In this document: positions 11,693-23,008 of the stretch, in pieces
How positions within the stretch are numbered: the stretch's first letter is position 1
Layout of the letters: the number at the start of each line of letters is the position of its first letter
Source: Laccaria trichodermophora
Lineage: Eukaryota > Basidiomycota > Agaricomycetes > Agaricales > Hydnangiaceae
Assembly (NCBI GenBank): GCA_018417955.1
Contig: JACTVC010000010.1
Location: 62,001-126,000, forward strand
DNA length: 64,000 nucleotides
Reading direction: 5' to 3'
The notes under the pieces: model-generated
Told to the model about the DNA's origin: nothing
Databases searched by the model: none
Seen by the model: the letters and a program-made list of their open reading frames with translations, nothing else
Made by a program: the position numbers and the translations under genes

Positions 11693-13409
11693 TGTTTGTA
11701 TTTTTCGCTCTTCCCCCTCACTGTTCCGTGTTCTTTGCTGGGACCACAGCTCTATCAGCTCTGTACTTTATCGTCGGTGTATTATCACATTTCGATTTCA
11801 TTACGCGTGGTCCTCACAGTGCTGATAATTATTGTAGTATCTCTTGCGTAGGGTCGATTTAGTCCATCCTGCGATATGTACAATTTTCTTGTCACGTGAC
11901 CCTTCAACCATGTTGGAAGCATGTTTCACAAAATTGACCTTCCCGGGACCCGCAACCTTCCCGTTAACTCGAAGATATCTTTTGTACTTGACCCAGGCTT
12001 TGGATATTCCGGCTCGCAACATTGAACCTTAAACCAAATGTTCAAAGGCACCCTTGAAAGGTTCTGTTCTGGCTTACGCTGGTGTGTTGTTGTCTGGACC
12101 AGTGCTAGCTGGGCACTGGCAATTGTTCTGGCGCTGTTCTAGTCTGCACAAACTGGGATAGAGTGTGGGTAGAGTAATTCAACAATATTCAAGTTCAACG
12201 TTCAACCTCCATCTGGATTCATTATGAAAGGGTGAATGCCGCATTTTCGCCTCTCCGATAGGTCTACGGCGCGTTCGGAATCTATGGGCTTGGCTCGAAA
12301 TGAGGGGTCAAAGATATCTCAAGGTTCCACGGAGTCCCCACAAGCCGAACTAATAAGGCATGAATTGACGTGCGACACTGCCAGTGTCATCCAGAAAGGC
12401 GTCTTCGCAGTCGTCCATCGCAGAAATATACTAATCAGGCTATGGCGAACATGTATATGATATATTCAATTGGGGACCACGTTGGCAACACAAGGAGCCC
12501 AGTACGCGCCGCAAAATAAGTCACACCAAAGGCTGATAGTGGCAGAACGGTCAGGCAGGTTCTAGTGAAAATTCTGGAACAAGAGGAAGCGAAAACTGGG
12601 TCCTTACGAACTGGGCGATGGTCGTTTTTTATCTAAACCACGCACCCCACCTTCCAGCGTAGGTGACCCAATATGATCACGGATCACGTTTGGGTCGTAA
12701 CACCGACTTTTCGAATTTTAGATCAGTATGTGTCCTTCTCTAATGGACTCCATTTACCAATACTAGTGGTTTCTTTAATCTCGTTGACACCGGAGGTCAG
12801 GCCTTGCCGAGAGGGGGCCGATAATTTTACAATCTTTGGCCAGGCATTGCTAAACTCATAGAATTGATAGATCTTGTGCTGGAGTCGGACGGGCGCCAAG
12901 AATATCCACGATACCCTTTCAATCTCCCCATTAACCCATCCACCCCACATCGCTGACACGGCGACAACTCTCCATCGTGGTGCACTATAATACACATCCG
13001 GGAGGGATTGATGATCTCATGCACGGATGGAGAAAAAAAAAAATCTCGACCCCTTTTAAAGTTGAATCCTTTTTTGCAGGCGTCTAGTCTGGCATCGGTA
13101 GTGCAGAGCAAATGTAAAATGGAGGCATTCGTCCCTTCAAGGAGGTTGCCAAGGCTGCGTGGGTGACTCCCGCCCGACTAATATGCCCTAGTATACAGTA
13201 ACTTTCAGGCAGACCCTGGGCGGTTCCGAAGACACTTTGATCAACCTCAAATTAAACACATTCTGATTTTTTCAAAATCCGAGCTCGATTGTCCAATAAA
13301 TATTTCCCTGGTAATGTTACATAGGTAGTACTGGCAACCGGAAGATAGACACTTCAACTTCAGTACTAATCATAAACTCAAAGCGTTTCGACCTGTTCGA
13401 TAGAGGTGG
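11693..13409. other. Intergenic stretch
   Basis: The 3' flanks of two convergent genes (CAF1 on plus, Bzz1-like on minus) and about 1.5 kb of unremarkable sequence. Open frames are short and overlap on both strands. I see no gene, RNA or repeat here. Confidence 0.5.
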
Positions 13410-16400
13410 TTAAGAACGCAGATCAAAAAGTATCACAATGCCACGCACATAGTTGCTCGGAAAAATCCCTTTCTGACCCTTCCCATTGAACCCTGTTGGG
13501 CGTAAAAATTATAATTCGCAGTATGCAAGTCATCACAACTCCTTACCTTCCCACCAACCGCCTCCATAATTCTGACCGCCTTTCGGACCGCTAGAAAGCT
13601 CAAGAATCTCGCCCTCTTGCAGCCCCAGCTCATCCGACCCCTGTGATTCGTATGGATATATAGCCCTCACTATTAAGTGTGATGTGGGTTAATCAACATC
13701 TATCCGCTTCCGAACATACTCAACACATACCACGTTTCCCAGACCCGCGCTGAGCCGTCTTCGCCTTACTTCCTGGAAGCTCTTGAACAGATTCCAGGTA
13801 TGATGCAGGAACAAGGCCTCTGTCGCCGTCCTCATCGGCAACCTTGACCCAGCCCGATCCATCATCAGGTTCAACGATATGAACCATCGCCCCCTCTAAT
13901 TTTCCATCTCAGGGTATGAAGCTACACATAATAAATTTGCCGCTCACCGGAAACCTCCAGTTCAAATTCTGAAGTAGGACTGAAGTCGAAAAGAACACGA
14001 GCGGCTGGAAAGGATTCCTCCTTTTCTGGTTCCTCTGCTGCCGCCGATTGCACGAAGGAGGACGGCGAAGGAGCCACGGTCGACGTCCCTTGATGACTCT
14101 GTATGAATTACCCCAGCCGTTAGAATACCAATAGCCTTACCTAGTACACTAGTACGAGAAGATATTGTACCTGTCCTTGATGTCAAGGACGAGGGCCGCT
14201 GCGCTTCAGATTGTTGGCAGTCTGCGGGAATCTGCAAAGATGCGGCCGAATTATTATGGAGACCTGAATATGTCTTCTCTACATACCTTGAGCTCGCACT
14301 TAGAGTGGACTGACAGCCCGCACAGCTTGCAAGTCTTCCCCTGCTTAGTCAGTCCCCATATTGACGACTAACAATTTTTTGTTGGTCAATCACCATTGGC
14401 CCAATAAAGCGCCTTGACGAACCTTGCAGTACCCGCACTGCGTTGGGATGGAGAATACCGAGCCTTTGAATGTATGAGGTTTATGGGCGCCTTCGTCATC
14501 TTTTCTCCGCAGTGAGTCGTTTGAAAAAGTAACAACAAGACGACTCGCCTCCAACAGCGGCGAGTATCGTTTCGATCTCAGCGGTTAGAATACGCTCAGA
14601 GCTTGTATACAACGCGAGCTGATGCTCGGCTTCCAGATAATCCTGCGTCGCGTGGCCATGATCAGCCGAGGGAGCCTCCACTTTGTTGCCGACTTACGTC
14701 GGTGAGTTTATCAATGGTGCCCAAAGAGTGATCTGCGGTATACGCTTGCACTTGGCTGGACAAGCGATTGAACTCATTGCCTATCCTTGCGCCCCCTCAG
14801 AAGATTCCGTGTATGTTCAACAAGCGTTGGACCTACGCTTCGTTTCAATCAAGGGCCGAAGTTCCTCCATTTTCTCCCGACACCGCCTCAATTTATTTTG
14901 AATGAAGACCTTGGGAGTTGGTTCGACGCTCATCACATTCTAAAATAATGTGAGCAAAATTTAGAGCCTCAGATCCAACGACGTGCCGTGTCGTAGTGCG
15001 TCGAACAAGGTTCGAATTTCCAATCCCCAGGTGCCGTAAATGGCTTGACGTTACAATCCATGAACAAAGACTGGTCTTTTAGCGGATCCACTTGATTGAG
15101 TTTGGACTGGACGTTGGTGATTCGAGATCGGAGGACGTCGAGGTGGCTCAGTTGCAGACTTTGCGCGTAGAGGAGGATCTTTGCAAATCTGGCCACTAAG
15201 CGGCTTTGAACAGTTTCTTGAAAAAGCGTTTTGGTGTTGAGAAGCTTTTACTTGGAAATGTACGTACGAAATTCCTGAGAAAAATATCAGTGATCCCGCC
15301 ACATTGTTGGAATGGCCCTTACATTCTCGAGCATAGGTATATCTTCGTTATAAAATTTGTCCTTGGCTTGATTCGCGATTGCCGTAGAGATCAGATAGAC
15401 ACTGGCCTATTTAAGAGCGGGGATAATCTGCTACCGAAGTCGCACTTACTTCTTGCTGTTCAACATATCGTTTCGTTGCTGCTCCGCTTGTTTCGCAACT
15501 CGATCGGCATGTTTATCATCGCTTGCGCGGCCCTGCGGTGACATATCGCATCTCCTGCCACATGAAGTGACCTAGGACTTACCTGCCTGAGCCGAAATGA
15601 TTCGACTTCTACACAGTCTTCATCATACTGTCATGAATGTAGTGAGCGCTGAAAAAAAATTAACAACTCTTTGAGCCGACCTTTTGCTTGCTCTTTTCAT
15701 TACAAAACGTATTGTTAGTAATAATACGACGCTACCAATCAGAATGTCTCACCTTAAGGCGGTCAGCATATACACGATCCCTGTCCGCAAGTAGCTTCTG
15801 GAAATACTGCATTTCCTAGGACACGCAGTATTACCACAGAGAAACATCCTGGTACAATGCAAGGTAAGTAGCCACCTTCTTCTTTGCTTCCTCATTTTTG
15901 CGCTCCACTGCACCAAGGGCTTCCACGACCTGAGAAGTCAATGCATCCGCAATGGTTACGTGATCCTGCGAAGTGCTTGTGGTGGAGCCTATGATTTCAT
16001 CATATGCCGTGTTTAGTGTGCTAAGACAAATTCATCAGCCTATCAGTTCTGAGGCCGGACACGCGGAATGGATTGAATCGCAGGTTGACCTTTGCTTAAG
16101 CGTGTTGGCGTCCCAGGATTTCGTTGGGTCGTTGCCAAGTATAAATGAAGATTCCATTTTAGATTTCTTCTCCCCTGCTTTCTTCGCCAGGAGTTGCAGC
16201 TTCGCAGCGTAGTCGCGCTCGAGAGCTGCACGCGCGTTGTACAGTTCTCGTACCTATATGGTTCATAGCGATGCATAGGAAACACTGCAATCCCACGCTT
16301 ACATCGCTAACAACTTCAAGATGCGCGTCAAACAGCGCCGCAATTTTTTCGACTTGATCCTATATCGATGAGCATTTCGAGAAAGGCGTTACGGATGGGG

Positions 16401-16452
16401 GCGTGCATACGGGAAGGGCTTGGCCGTAAGTTCGACCCGAAGGTTCCGCCAT
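13410..16452 (-). CDS. Bzz1/syndapin-like F-BAR, C1 and double SH3 protein
   Basis: The gene starts at the ATG at 16452 (MAEPSGRTYGQALP, then an intron) and ends at the TAA at 13410. Early exons give an F-BAR/FCH domain: QVEKIAALFDAHLEVV, RELYNARAALERDYAAKLQL, DPTKSWDANTLKQ, then coiled-coil segments such as EMQYFQKLLADRDRVYADRL. At about 14490-14280 there is a C1-type zinc motif (HKPHTFKGSVFSIPTQCGYC, then GKTCKLCGLSVHSKCELK). Two SH3 domains close the protein: one including VEPDDGSGWVKV and GLVPASYLE, and one with VRAIYPYESQGSDELGL, GGGWWEG and GIFPSNYVR. Bzz1 proteins bind membrane and recruit WASP/type I myosin to endocytic actin patches. At least ten short introns were traced, but those between about 14700 and 15900 are only partly resolved, so the total length is not exact. 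The C1 metal loop is shorter than usual (see findings). Confidence 0.88.
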
Positions 16453-18582
16453 CTTCAGTCTTCTTGTAGTGTTCGGAACGGAAGATCAGAATCGTAGACA
16501 CGTCCCGTTACTAGTGAAGTCCTCTAGGTGTATGCAAGATGGAATCAGTGAGATGGGAACAGAGAGGAAGTCTCTGATGCGGAGGTCACGGGGCTACCCT
16601 GATTGCCAACACATGCACAAAGACAGGCAAACAACCTTGCCAACTTGTCGCCGCCTCTTGCATGTACGATGGCTGTAACGTTGCAACCACTCTCGCGTAA
16701 TAAAACAAAACTAAAAATTGCACCAAAAATGCCTTTTTGTAGCGTCGCTACTTGTTTCGGATATCGAAGGATGCATAGGACATTCCGGGTCATATCTACA
16801 GGAAAAAAGTGCAGTCAACTAGTAGCCACCGTGATTTCATTCCTTAGAAATGACACGGCGAGACCTTTGTGGCATGGCCGGTTGCCAAAAGTCAACTAGT
16901 GTAACTGGTAGTAGCTCAGAATCAACTTGAAGCTTTCCAGAATATTTCAAAGCGCATGGTTCAAGGGTTGGGATAAAACCGTCGACTTCTCTAAACTTCA
17001 ATCCTAGACCGATATACATACCCATTTAGTTGTACAAGCTGACCAGGCCCCTCTTCCAGATACGAAGTATAAACAAATGTGCGGCGTTAAGGAGGCTCGC
17101 GAACGACCACAACATTAAAATATTGCCATTGTGACTTCCCGGGCCTGGCGCTAACCGCGCGTTTACATTATCTCCGAGAAATTGCATGATTACAATGGAA
17201 GCAGTTATCTAAAAGAGAGGGCGTCCCGCTCAACGTCAGCTCAATTTTTAGAAATTTGATGTTTGTGCAGGGACTGCAGTTGAAGAAAGTGCGGCGATAT
17301 GCTCACCGAGAGCTCTCAAATTTATCCGTTAAGTCTGCGCAGCAGCCATCTGACCAACAGAAGGTCTTGGTGGCAGCGAACCATTGTCTGGAACCACACC
17401 TCCTGCCTCGCAAAGACTGAAAGCCGCGAAAACACCTCGTGACTGAACATGAGCGCCTGTGATGCCACTAGAATTTAAATTTGAGGAACTTGTTCAAGTT
17501 GGGAAGAAAAGAACAACTGTCGGGTTGGGGCGTCCTAGAATACGTATCGGCCGAACAACGTGTTATTTTATTTTGGAGTGATCTCCTCCTTCAGAAATAG
17601 TAAGACACCACTCAGGCGCACACGTGTTCAGGGAACCGACGAAGGTGAACACATTTATAGTATGTTCGCTCGAAACGGAAGGAGACGGCGGCGTCTGGGT
17701 TGGCAGCTGAGCCACTGGGCGTGGGGGTAGCCAATCAAATTGGCCTTTTGCAATTGGATTCTGTCATTTATTCGAGGTGCATGTTGATTTAAATCTGCAC
17801 ACTGATGAATTTTCGTCATCGTTCCTCGTGCTGGGGTGTAAGTCCGAGTGTACCTTGGCTTTTCTTTTTGCCAGTGTGGCATGTTTTCGACAGAAGTTAA
17901 AGCCTTTTCAGGTGCTCCCTGCCAAAAGGGATGACATGACAGGATCTAAAAAGCAGAAAACGACCCAGATCAAGTCGTAGAGAACATACTAGAAACGATG
18001 AGAGTGTTTGGGGATCAAGAGGAGTGGAGTGGACAATGAGGGGCAGTGGCAATTGCCGTGATTAGATAACACAAGGTTACGTAACGCTTTTCATCTTCCC
18101 TTCCCCAACGTCAAAGAAGAAGGTAAAGTTGCACATCCAGGTCCGCGACTAAGAACGTGTAGGACTAAGTCTATTTCAAGGTAGTTCATTACAGCATTCT
18201 CTTCATCCATCCTCCGCAATGACACGGCCCGACGACTTCCATGCCCAGTCGCAGCCACTAGTGCCGTACCCTTCCTCCAAAAAAGAAAGCTCGGAAATTC
18301 GCGTTTGCGTACTTGACCCTTACATTGCTACGCGTGGTTGCCCTCGCGGCAAATATACAACAAAGTAACCCCAAAATATGTCCCAAGTAAGTACCTCCGG
18401 AGCGACGCGACTCATTTTCACATCGGAAATGCGGGCACCCTCCCTCCAATTGGATTCGAACGCCACTCCTCCGAAAAATTTCTTTTGACAACCAGATCCG
18501 ACCTGCACATACCTCCGTATATGGCTCGCCGAATGGGCATGTGCGCGTCGTAACTTCTACCCCTCTAAGCATGCCGAGGTAG
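16453..18582. other. Intergenic stretch
   Basis: Divergent region between the Bzz1-like gene (minus) and the secreted barrel protein (plus). It contains only short, overlapping, domain-free open frames. No RNA or repeat was recognised. Confidence 0.45.
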
Positions 18583-18590
18583 TATAAAAA
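18583..18590 (+). promoter_or_regulatory. TATA box of the secreted barrel gene
   Basis: The sequence TATAAAAA lies 125 bp upstream of the ATG at 18708, which places transcription start roughly 30 bp further down and leaves a pyrimidine-rich leader. The same spacing is seen at the Kre9/Knh1-like genes in this window. Confidence 0.6.
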
Positions 18591-18707
18591 GCTCGGGCGA
18601 TTTGCTTTTCCAATGTCGTTAGCCCTCACCCCGAGTCCCCACCCTACCCTCGCCTTGCATCCCTCCTCTTGAACGCCACTCGATCTAAGTGGAGCTATAC
18701 TGCGATA

Positions 18708-19351
18708 ATGGCCCGCATCGTACCGTTCCTCTTTGCGCTTCTCGCGTCTCTCGTTGTGGTGCTTGCATCGCCTGTTCCGATACATGACGTCCAAGTCCTC
18801 GAGAAGCGCGTTCAACACACCGGAAGAGTCAGTGTTACTTCTTTGTTTCTTTGCACTGAGCGCTCATGACATCTCTTCTCAGGGTACCTGGTTTCATCCT
18901 GGTCAGTCTTTGTACCATCTTCCACCTGTCTCCGTTATTGAAGCTGCCATTCAATACAGGCCTGGGTAACTGCGGCGAATGGAACAATGACAACGATCCC
19001 ATCGTCGCCATGGGCAAGGCTTTCTACGACCGCAACCAAGGCAGCAATTGTAACCAGGTATCTGTTTCCATTCGCAACGCACACCAAGATCACCACCTCT
19101 AACCACCCCATCACAAACAGTGGATGCAAATTGTAAACACAGCGAACGGAAACACTGCTTATGCAAAGACAGTCGATAGCTGTGAATCATGCGGCGACAA
19201 CGACATTGGTCCGTATCTTATCTCTTTCTGTCTTTTGAATCGTTTGATACTTACCTCTTCGTAAAAAGATATGTCCCCAGCCGTATTCCAACAACTCGCA
19301 CCACTTTCTCAAGGCCAGCTCCTCGTCACCTGGCACTTCCAACCGAAATAG
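18708..19351 (+). CDS. Secreted RlpA/barwin-like double-psi beta-barrel protein
   Basis: Five exons (18708-18827, 18883-18901, 18960-19057, 19121-19208, 19269-19351) give an exact 135-residue frame. The N-terminus is a signal peptide (VPFLFALLASLVVVLASPVP) followed by a Lys-Arg site that could be a Kex2 cleavage point. The mature part is a small double-psi beta-barrel: GTWFHPGLGNCGEWNNDNDP, AMGKAFYD, VNTANGNTAYAKTVDSCESC and DIDMSPAVFQQLAPLSQGQL, ending TWHF. This is the fold of expansin-like/RlpA-like small secreted proteins, which are common and often stage-specific in mushrooms. Cysteines are paired as in the family. No carbohydrate-binding module is attached, so the activity is unknown. 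Exon 2 is only 19 nt. Confidence 0.93.
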
Positions 19352-20906
19352 ATCCACGCCATCCTCGGCTGCGTCATCCGTCCTCCCCGCTATTGTCTCT
19401 TGCGTCATCTTCCCTGCTACGATTTCAGAATACGACCCTGCCCTGCGATACATTGACGTTGAACGTTCTACCCCCGACCGCCCACATGACGCCATTTTCA
19501 ACAGCATCATCATCTTACGACACTCTTCCATCTTCGTCATGCGGCATAGACAAACAGAACGCGCTTGATGCGCCTGAAAATTTTCAATCTCCTGGATCAT
19601 TCATACATAGAAAGAAAGAAAGAAAGTTCTTCTTCCCCTCCATCTGGTTTTGATGGATGTTGTATTATTATTTGGATTTTCCTTACCGCGCACGATATTA
19701 TGAGACGATTTCTTCCATGACCACTTTTTTTAAAACGTCGAGACGCCGTTTATTGATTCCACGCTTTGACGCTTCATGTTCTTTAAATTTAGCTTTTTAT
19801 CAATTCCGCGTCCCTCCTAAGTGGGTGGTACTAAGTAGCAGAATCAGTACTTGCTTCTCCTTCATCATCGCATCGTTGTTTGAATGGCCGTGTCATTTAA
19901 TATCGTAAGGTATAAGTACTCCGCTTCAGTGCGATGCAAGCGAGCTCCATTTCGCAAGATGGAGGGGAGGAAGTAGAAGCATACCAAGGTGATTCTAGGT
20001 GTACCGAGGTGATTGGAGTCGGAAATATATCAGGGGAATGCCTTCAGGGGCCCAGAGCCCAGGGGGGATGGATATTGAGTCTATAATTAGACTTGCTCAA
20101 CTTGGGACTTTGCCAAGCGCAATCAAAGTGCATTAATGGTGCAATGGTATCTGGGTAATCGATTCTGCACCAAGACGCTCAGGTTTTGCTCGGACTCCTT
20201 GTTTGAAGTCTTAGATCGCCCCTTCACTTTCCAGGACAAATTCGAGGAGCCCAGCAAGCCCTAGGCACGCACAAGTCAAACGCGACAGTTTTCTTATCTG
20301 TATTAGGTAGTCCACTAACAGAGCGGTCCCAATGAGGAACAACAACCAGACATCGCCAATAAGTACTCAACCCCCCATGAAAACCAAAGACCATGATCTT
20401 TCGAAATTTCAAATTTCAGCAACCAGAACGAAAAACGAATCTCTAGAAAAGACGGATTCGAGAACCAAGTGCATAACATGAGAGCAGCAAAAACAAAAAG
20501 CGATCAAACCAAAAAACTCTGTGCATGTGCGTAAAAATGTGGTAGTACATGTGATGCTTGCCGATAGATAGGTAGGTAGATTGTAGCTTGCGATGGGGAG
20601 GAGAGGGGGATGGATCGTAGTTTGTTGGAGGAAAAGATATCCGTGCGATGCGGGAAGGGGAGGGGGATATTGCAAAGGGGTCAGAGGGGGGGGATATTGC
20701 ATGGGGTAAAGGGGAGGAAGGTCATGATCAAGAGCCAAAAGTTCATATACATGAAACGAAATCCAATCCCTTGGAAGAAATTTCGTCAAATCAAATAAAA
20801 ACATCAAAGTTCAACTCGTTCGGCAGGCAGTCCAATGACTTGCCTCCCTTCATCCTTTGTTTGTTCTTCAAGAACGAAAAATGTTCTCTTCGTCATCGCG
20901 TTATGC
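19352..20906. other. Intergenic stretch with a GAAA microsatellite
   Basis: The 3' flanks of two convergent genes. A short GAAA microsatellite lies near 19608-19625, and a G-rich, partly repetitive stretch at about 20590-20720. Open frames here are short and overlap. I see no gene. Confidence 0.45.
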
Positions 20907-21927
20907 TCAGAAAAAGAGTGCAAGAAGAACCAAGGAGGCCATGCCCCAAGAGGAGATCTTGAATAGGCAGCTTGAACGGTGTACAGACCACGCGGCGCTG
21001 GACTGACTCGAGGTGCTTGCGGAAGCAGAGGCTGCGCTCCCCGAGACTGACGAAGATGACGCCGACGAGCCGGAGGTTGTCGATGTGGGGACTGTAACCG
21101 TCGTCGACGAACCGAGGGTGGTCGTCGTCGTCGACTCGCTTATCCCACCGGTTATGACAGACCCAGTGAGAGGAGGGCTCGTCCAATCCGTCGACGTTGA
21201 GGTCGACGGTTGCGGTGTGGCTGCGAGCGAGCCACTACCAGTAATCGCGGTGATTGCGAACGAAGGACTCGTATTACCGGAATCGCCAAATACTGATTGA
21301 AACGAAGCAGGTCAGAGCAGTTCGCATCATAGGTCATGTGGTACATACAGACGATTAAGTAGTCCGTCCTGGGGGGGACGTTGGGAACGGTGATTTGAAC
21401 CTTTCCATCGCGTAGTTTGAATCCCTTTGCGAGGGGGTTGGCTGAACAAAATGATGGTAGTCAGCGTGGGCATCGACGGTATGATAGATAACGGAGAAAA
21501 TGATGATAGATAGGTCGACGTTGAATGATGCGCGCAAGTACGCTTGGCTGTCCCTTGCACCCTGCACATCCACCGACCCTGCCAGCGTAGAACTCAACTC
21601 ACCAAAATCGAGGTTCAGGCTGTTACTTTCGTTGTAGCCCAGGATAATTTGGCCTATAGGATTCGTGATTTGCGAATCCGGAGGAAGGTCCGAAGTATCC
21701 CTATCATTTATTGGACGCGTCAGCTGAGCCGGAACTTGTGTGGAAGAAGACAATTCAACGCACCAGGTGACGAGCTGCGTAGTTCCAATGGGCCAAACGC
21801 TGTTCGCATCAGGACTCGTTATGTGGGGCGCGACGACATCGCGGCGAGATAGTGGGGATGCATGTACTTGAGCGAAAAACGTATAGGCGAAGCATATGGC
21901 GGTAGTGAGCTTGAGAAGACCGAACAT
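20907..21927 (-). CDS. Kre9/Knh1-like secreted protein A with Ser/Thr tail and GPI-like end
   Basis: Four exons (21927-21764, 21700-21603, 21441-21349, 21292-20907) give exactly 246 residues. A signal peptide (LLKLTTAICFAYTFFAQVHA) is followed by a Lys/Arg-rich site (LSRRDVV) and one Ig-like Kre9/Knh1 N-terminal domain: PHITSPDANSVWPIGTTQLV, SQITNPIGQIILGYN, ANPLAKGFKLRDGKV, TVPNVPPRTDYLIV, LFGDSGNTSPSFAIT. A Ser/Thr-rich stalk of about 90 residues follows. The C-terminus is hydrophobic (MASLVLLALFF), fitting a GPI-anchor signal. This is the Ser-Thr-rich GPI-anchored membrane family, which acts at the cell wall and is linked by homology to beta-1,6-glucan assembly. It is the only one of the four copies here with the stalk and anchor. 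ATG 21927 was chosen because upstream in-frame codons lack a signal peptide. Confidence 0.9.
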
Positions 21928-22358
21928 GATGTGATGGAACTCTTTAGGGAGATTAGCTTTTATGGCGGCCGATATCAGTGGGTAGTAGGCTCTGCTCACA
22001 GGTTTGGATAGTCGTGTCTGGACGTATTAGGTGGTGGGAGACAAAGTGAAGCCTGCCAGCAAAGTCCTAAACATTCTGTCACTTTGGTTTAAGTACTCCT
22101 GGATGTCATGTGACCGCATGAAGCGCCTATCGGGTGACATGGGTGCATATGGAGGAGACTTCTCCCATATAGTTTTTTTGCAAATTGAGATGCGAGATTA
22201 TGAGGAGTATATACTAGCTAGCAATACATGCGTAATACACAGAGAAGCAGGTGATTGGGATGAGAGCAATTAGTATGCAAGGGTCCGTAACGTGAATGTC
22301 AACTTTTTATACAAGTCCATGAGAGTCGTTGTTTTGTGTGTCCAATGTCCATCGTAAT

Positions 22359-22911
22359 TCATTGGGTAATGGTAAAGTAGGAACCGTTGTTTCCGGAGTC
22401 ACCGAAAACTAGAGAACAAAGACTTAGTCCCACGAAACGTCGCAACGATAAGGTTCAACATACCAATGATCTGATATTTGTGACCTGAGGCGACGTTTGG
22501 CACCGTCACCTTTATTTCACCGAGCAGGATGTCAAAATCCTTAGCCAAAGGGTTGGCTGCAATGGAATGAGAACTTGACCAGTGTGAGTGGAAGAGTAAC
22601 GTACCAAAGTCGAGGACACCATTCTTGGAGAGGATAATCTCACCCTTGTTGTTGGTGATTTGCTTGGGAGGGTTCGTGACGTTCCTGCAAGTGCAGATCA
22701 GATTAGCGGCGGTAGTGATTTGCGTTTGCATTTGGGCTTACCACTTGACTGTTTGCTCGGTACCGACTTTCCAGACGGTGCCTTTGCCCGGGGCGATCAC
22801 GGGTGGAACGAATACATCGCGTTTAAGCAGCTCGGCGCTGATTGGCGCAGCGGTGGAGAAGGATAAGAGGGCGCAGAGCGTGAAGATGATTGTCGTGAGG
22901 AAGAATTTCAT
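22359..22911 (-). CDS. Kre9/Knh1-like small secreted protein B
   Basis: Four exons (22911-22742, 22684-22605, 22556-22464, 22408-22359) give an exact 130-residue frame. The signal peptide is KFFLTTIIFTLCALLSFSTA, then a Lys-Arg site (ELLKRDV). The single Ig-like Kre9/Knh1 domain shows PPVIAPGKGTVWKVGTEQTV, KQITNNKGEIILSKNG, ANPLAKDFDILLGEIKVTVP and VFGDSGNNGSYFTIT. It stops right after the domain, so it should be a free secreted protein rather than wall anchored. Intron 1 splits the Trp codon of the TVKW motif, exactly as in copies A and C. It lies 431 bp from copy A in the same orientation. Confidence 0.92.
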
Positions 22912-23001
22912 GATGGTCAGAGAGGTCGTGAAGTTGCTATTGGTTGAGTCGTTGAGAAAATGAGTTGTTGGGTGATGAGAGTGGAGTAACTTGCCTGTGG
23001 C

Positions 23002-23008
23002 TTTTATA
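23002..23008 (-). promoter_or_regulatory. TATA box of Kre9/Knh1-like gene B
   Basis: TATAAAA on the minus strand about 90 bp upstream of the ATG at 22911, a spacing similar to the TATA boxes of the other small secreted-protein genes here. Confidence 0.55.

Noticed and set aside
18258..18818. 186-codon open frame on the minus strand over the barrel gene promoter
   Set aside because: Overlaps the TATA box and first exon of a well-supported gene on the other strand and has no domain.
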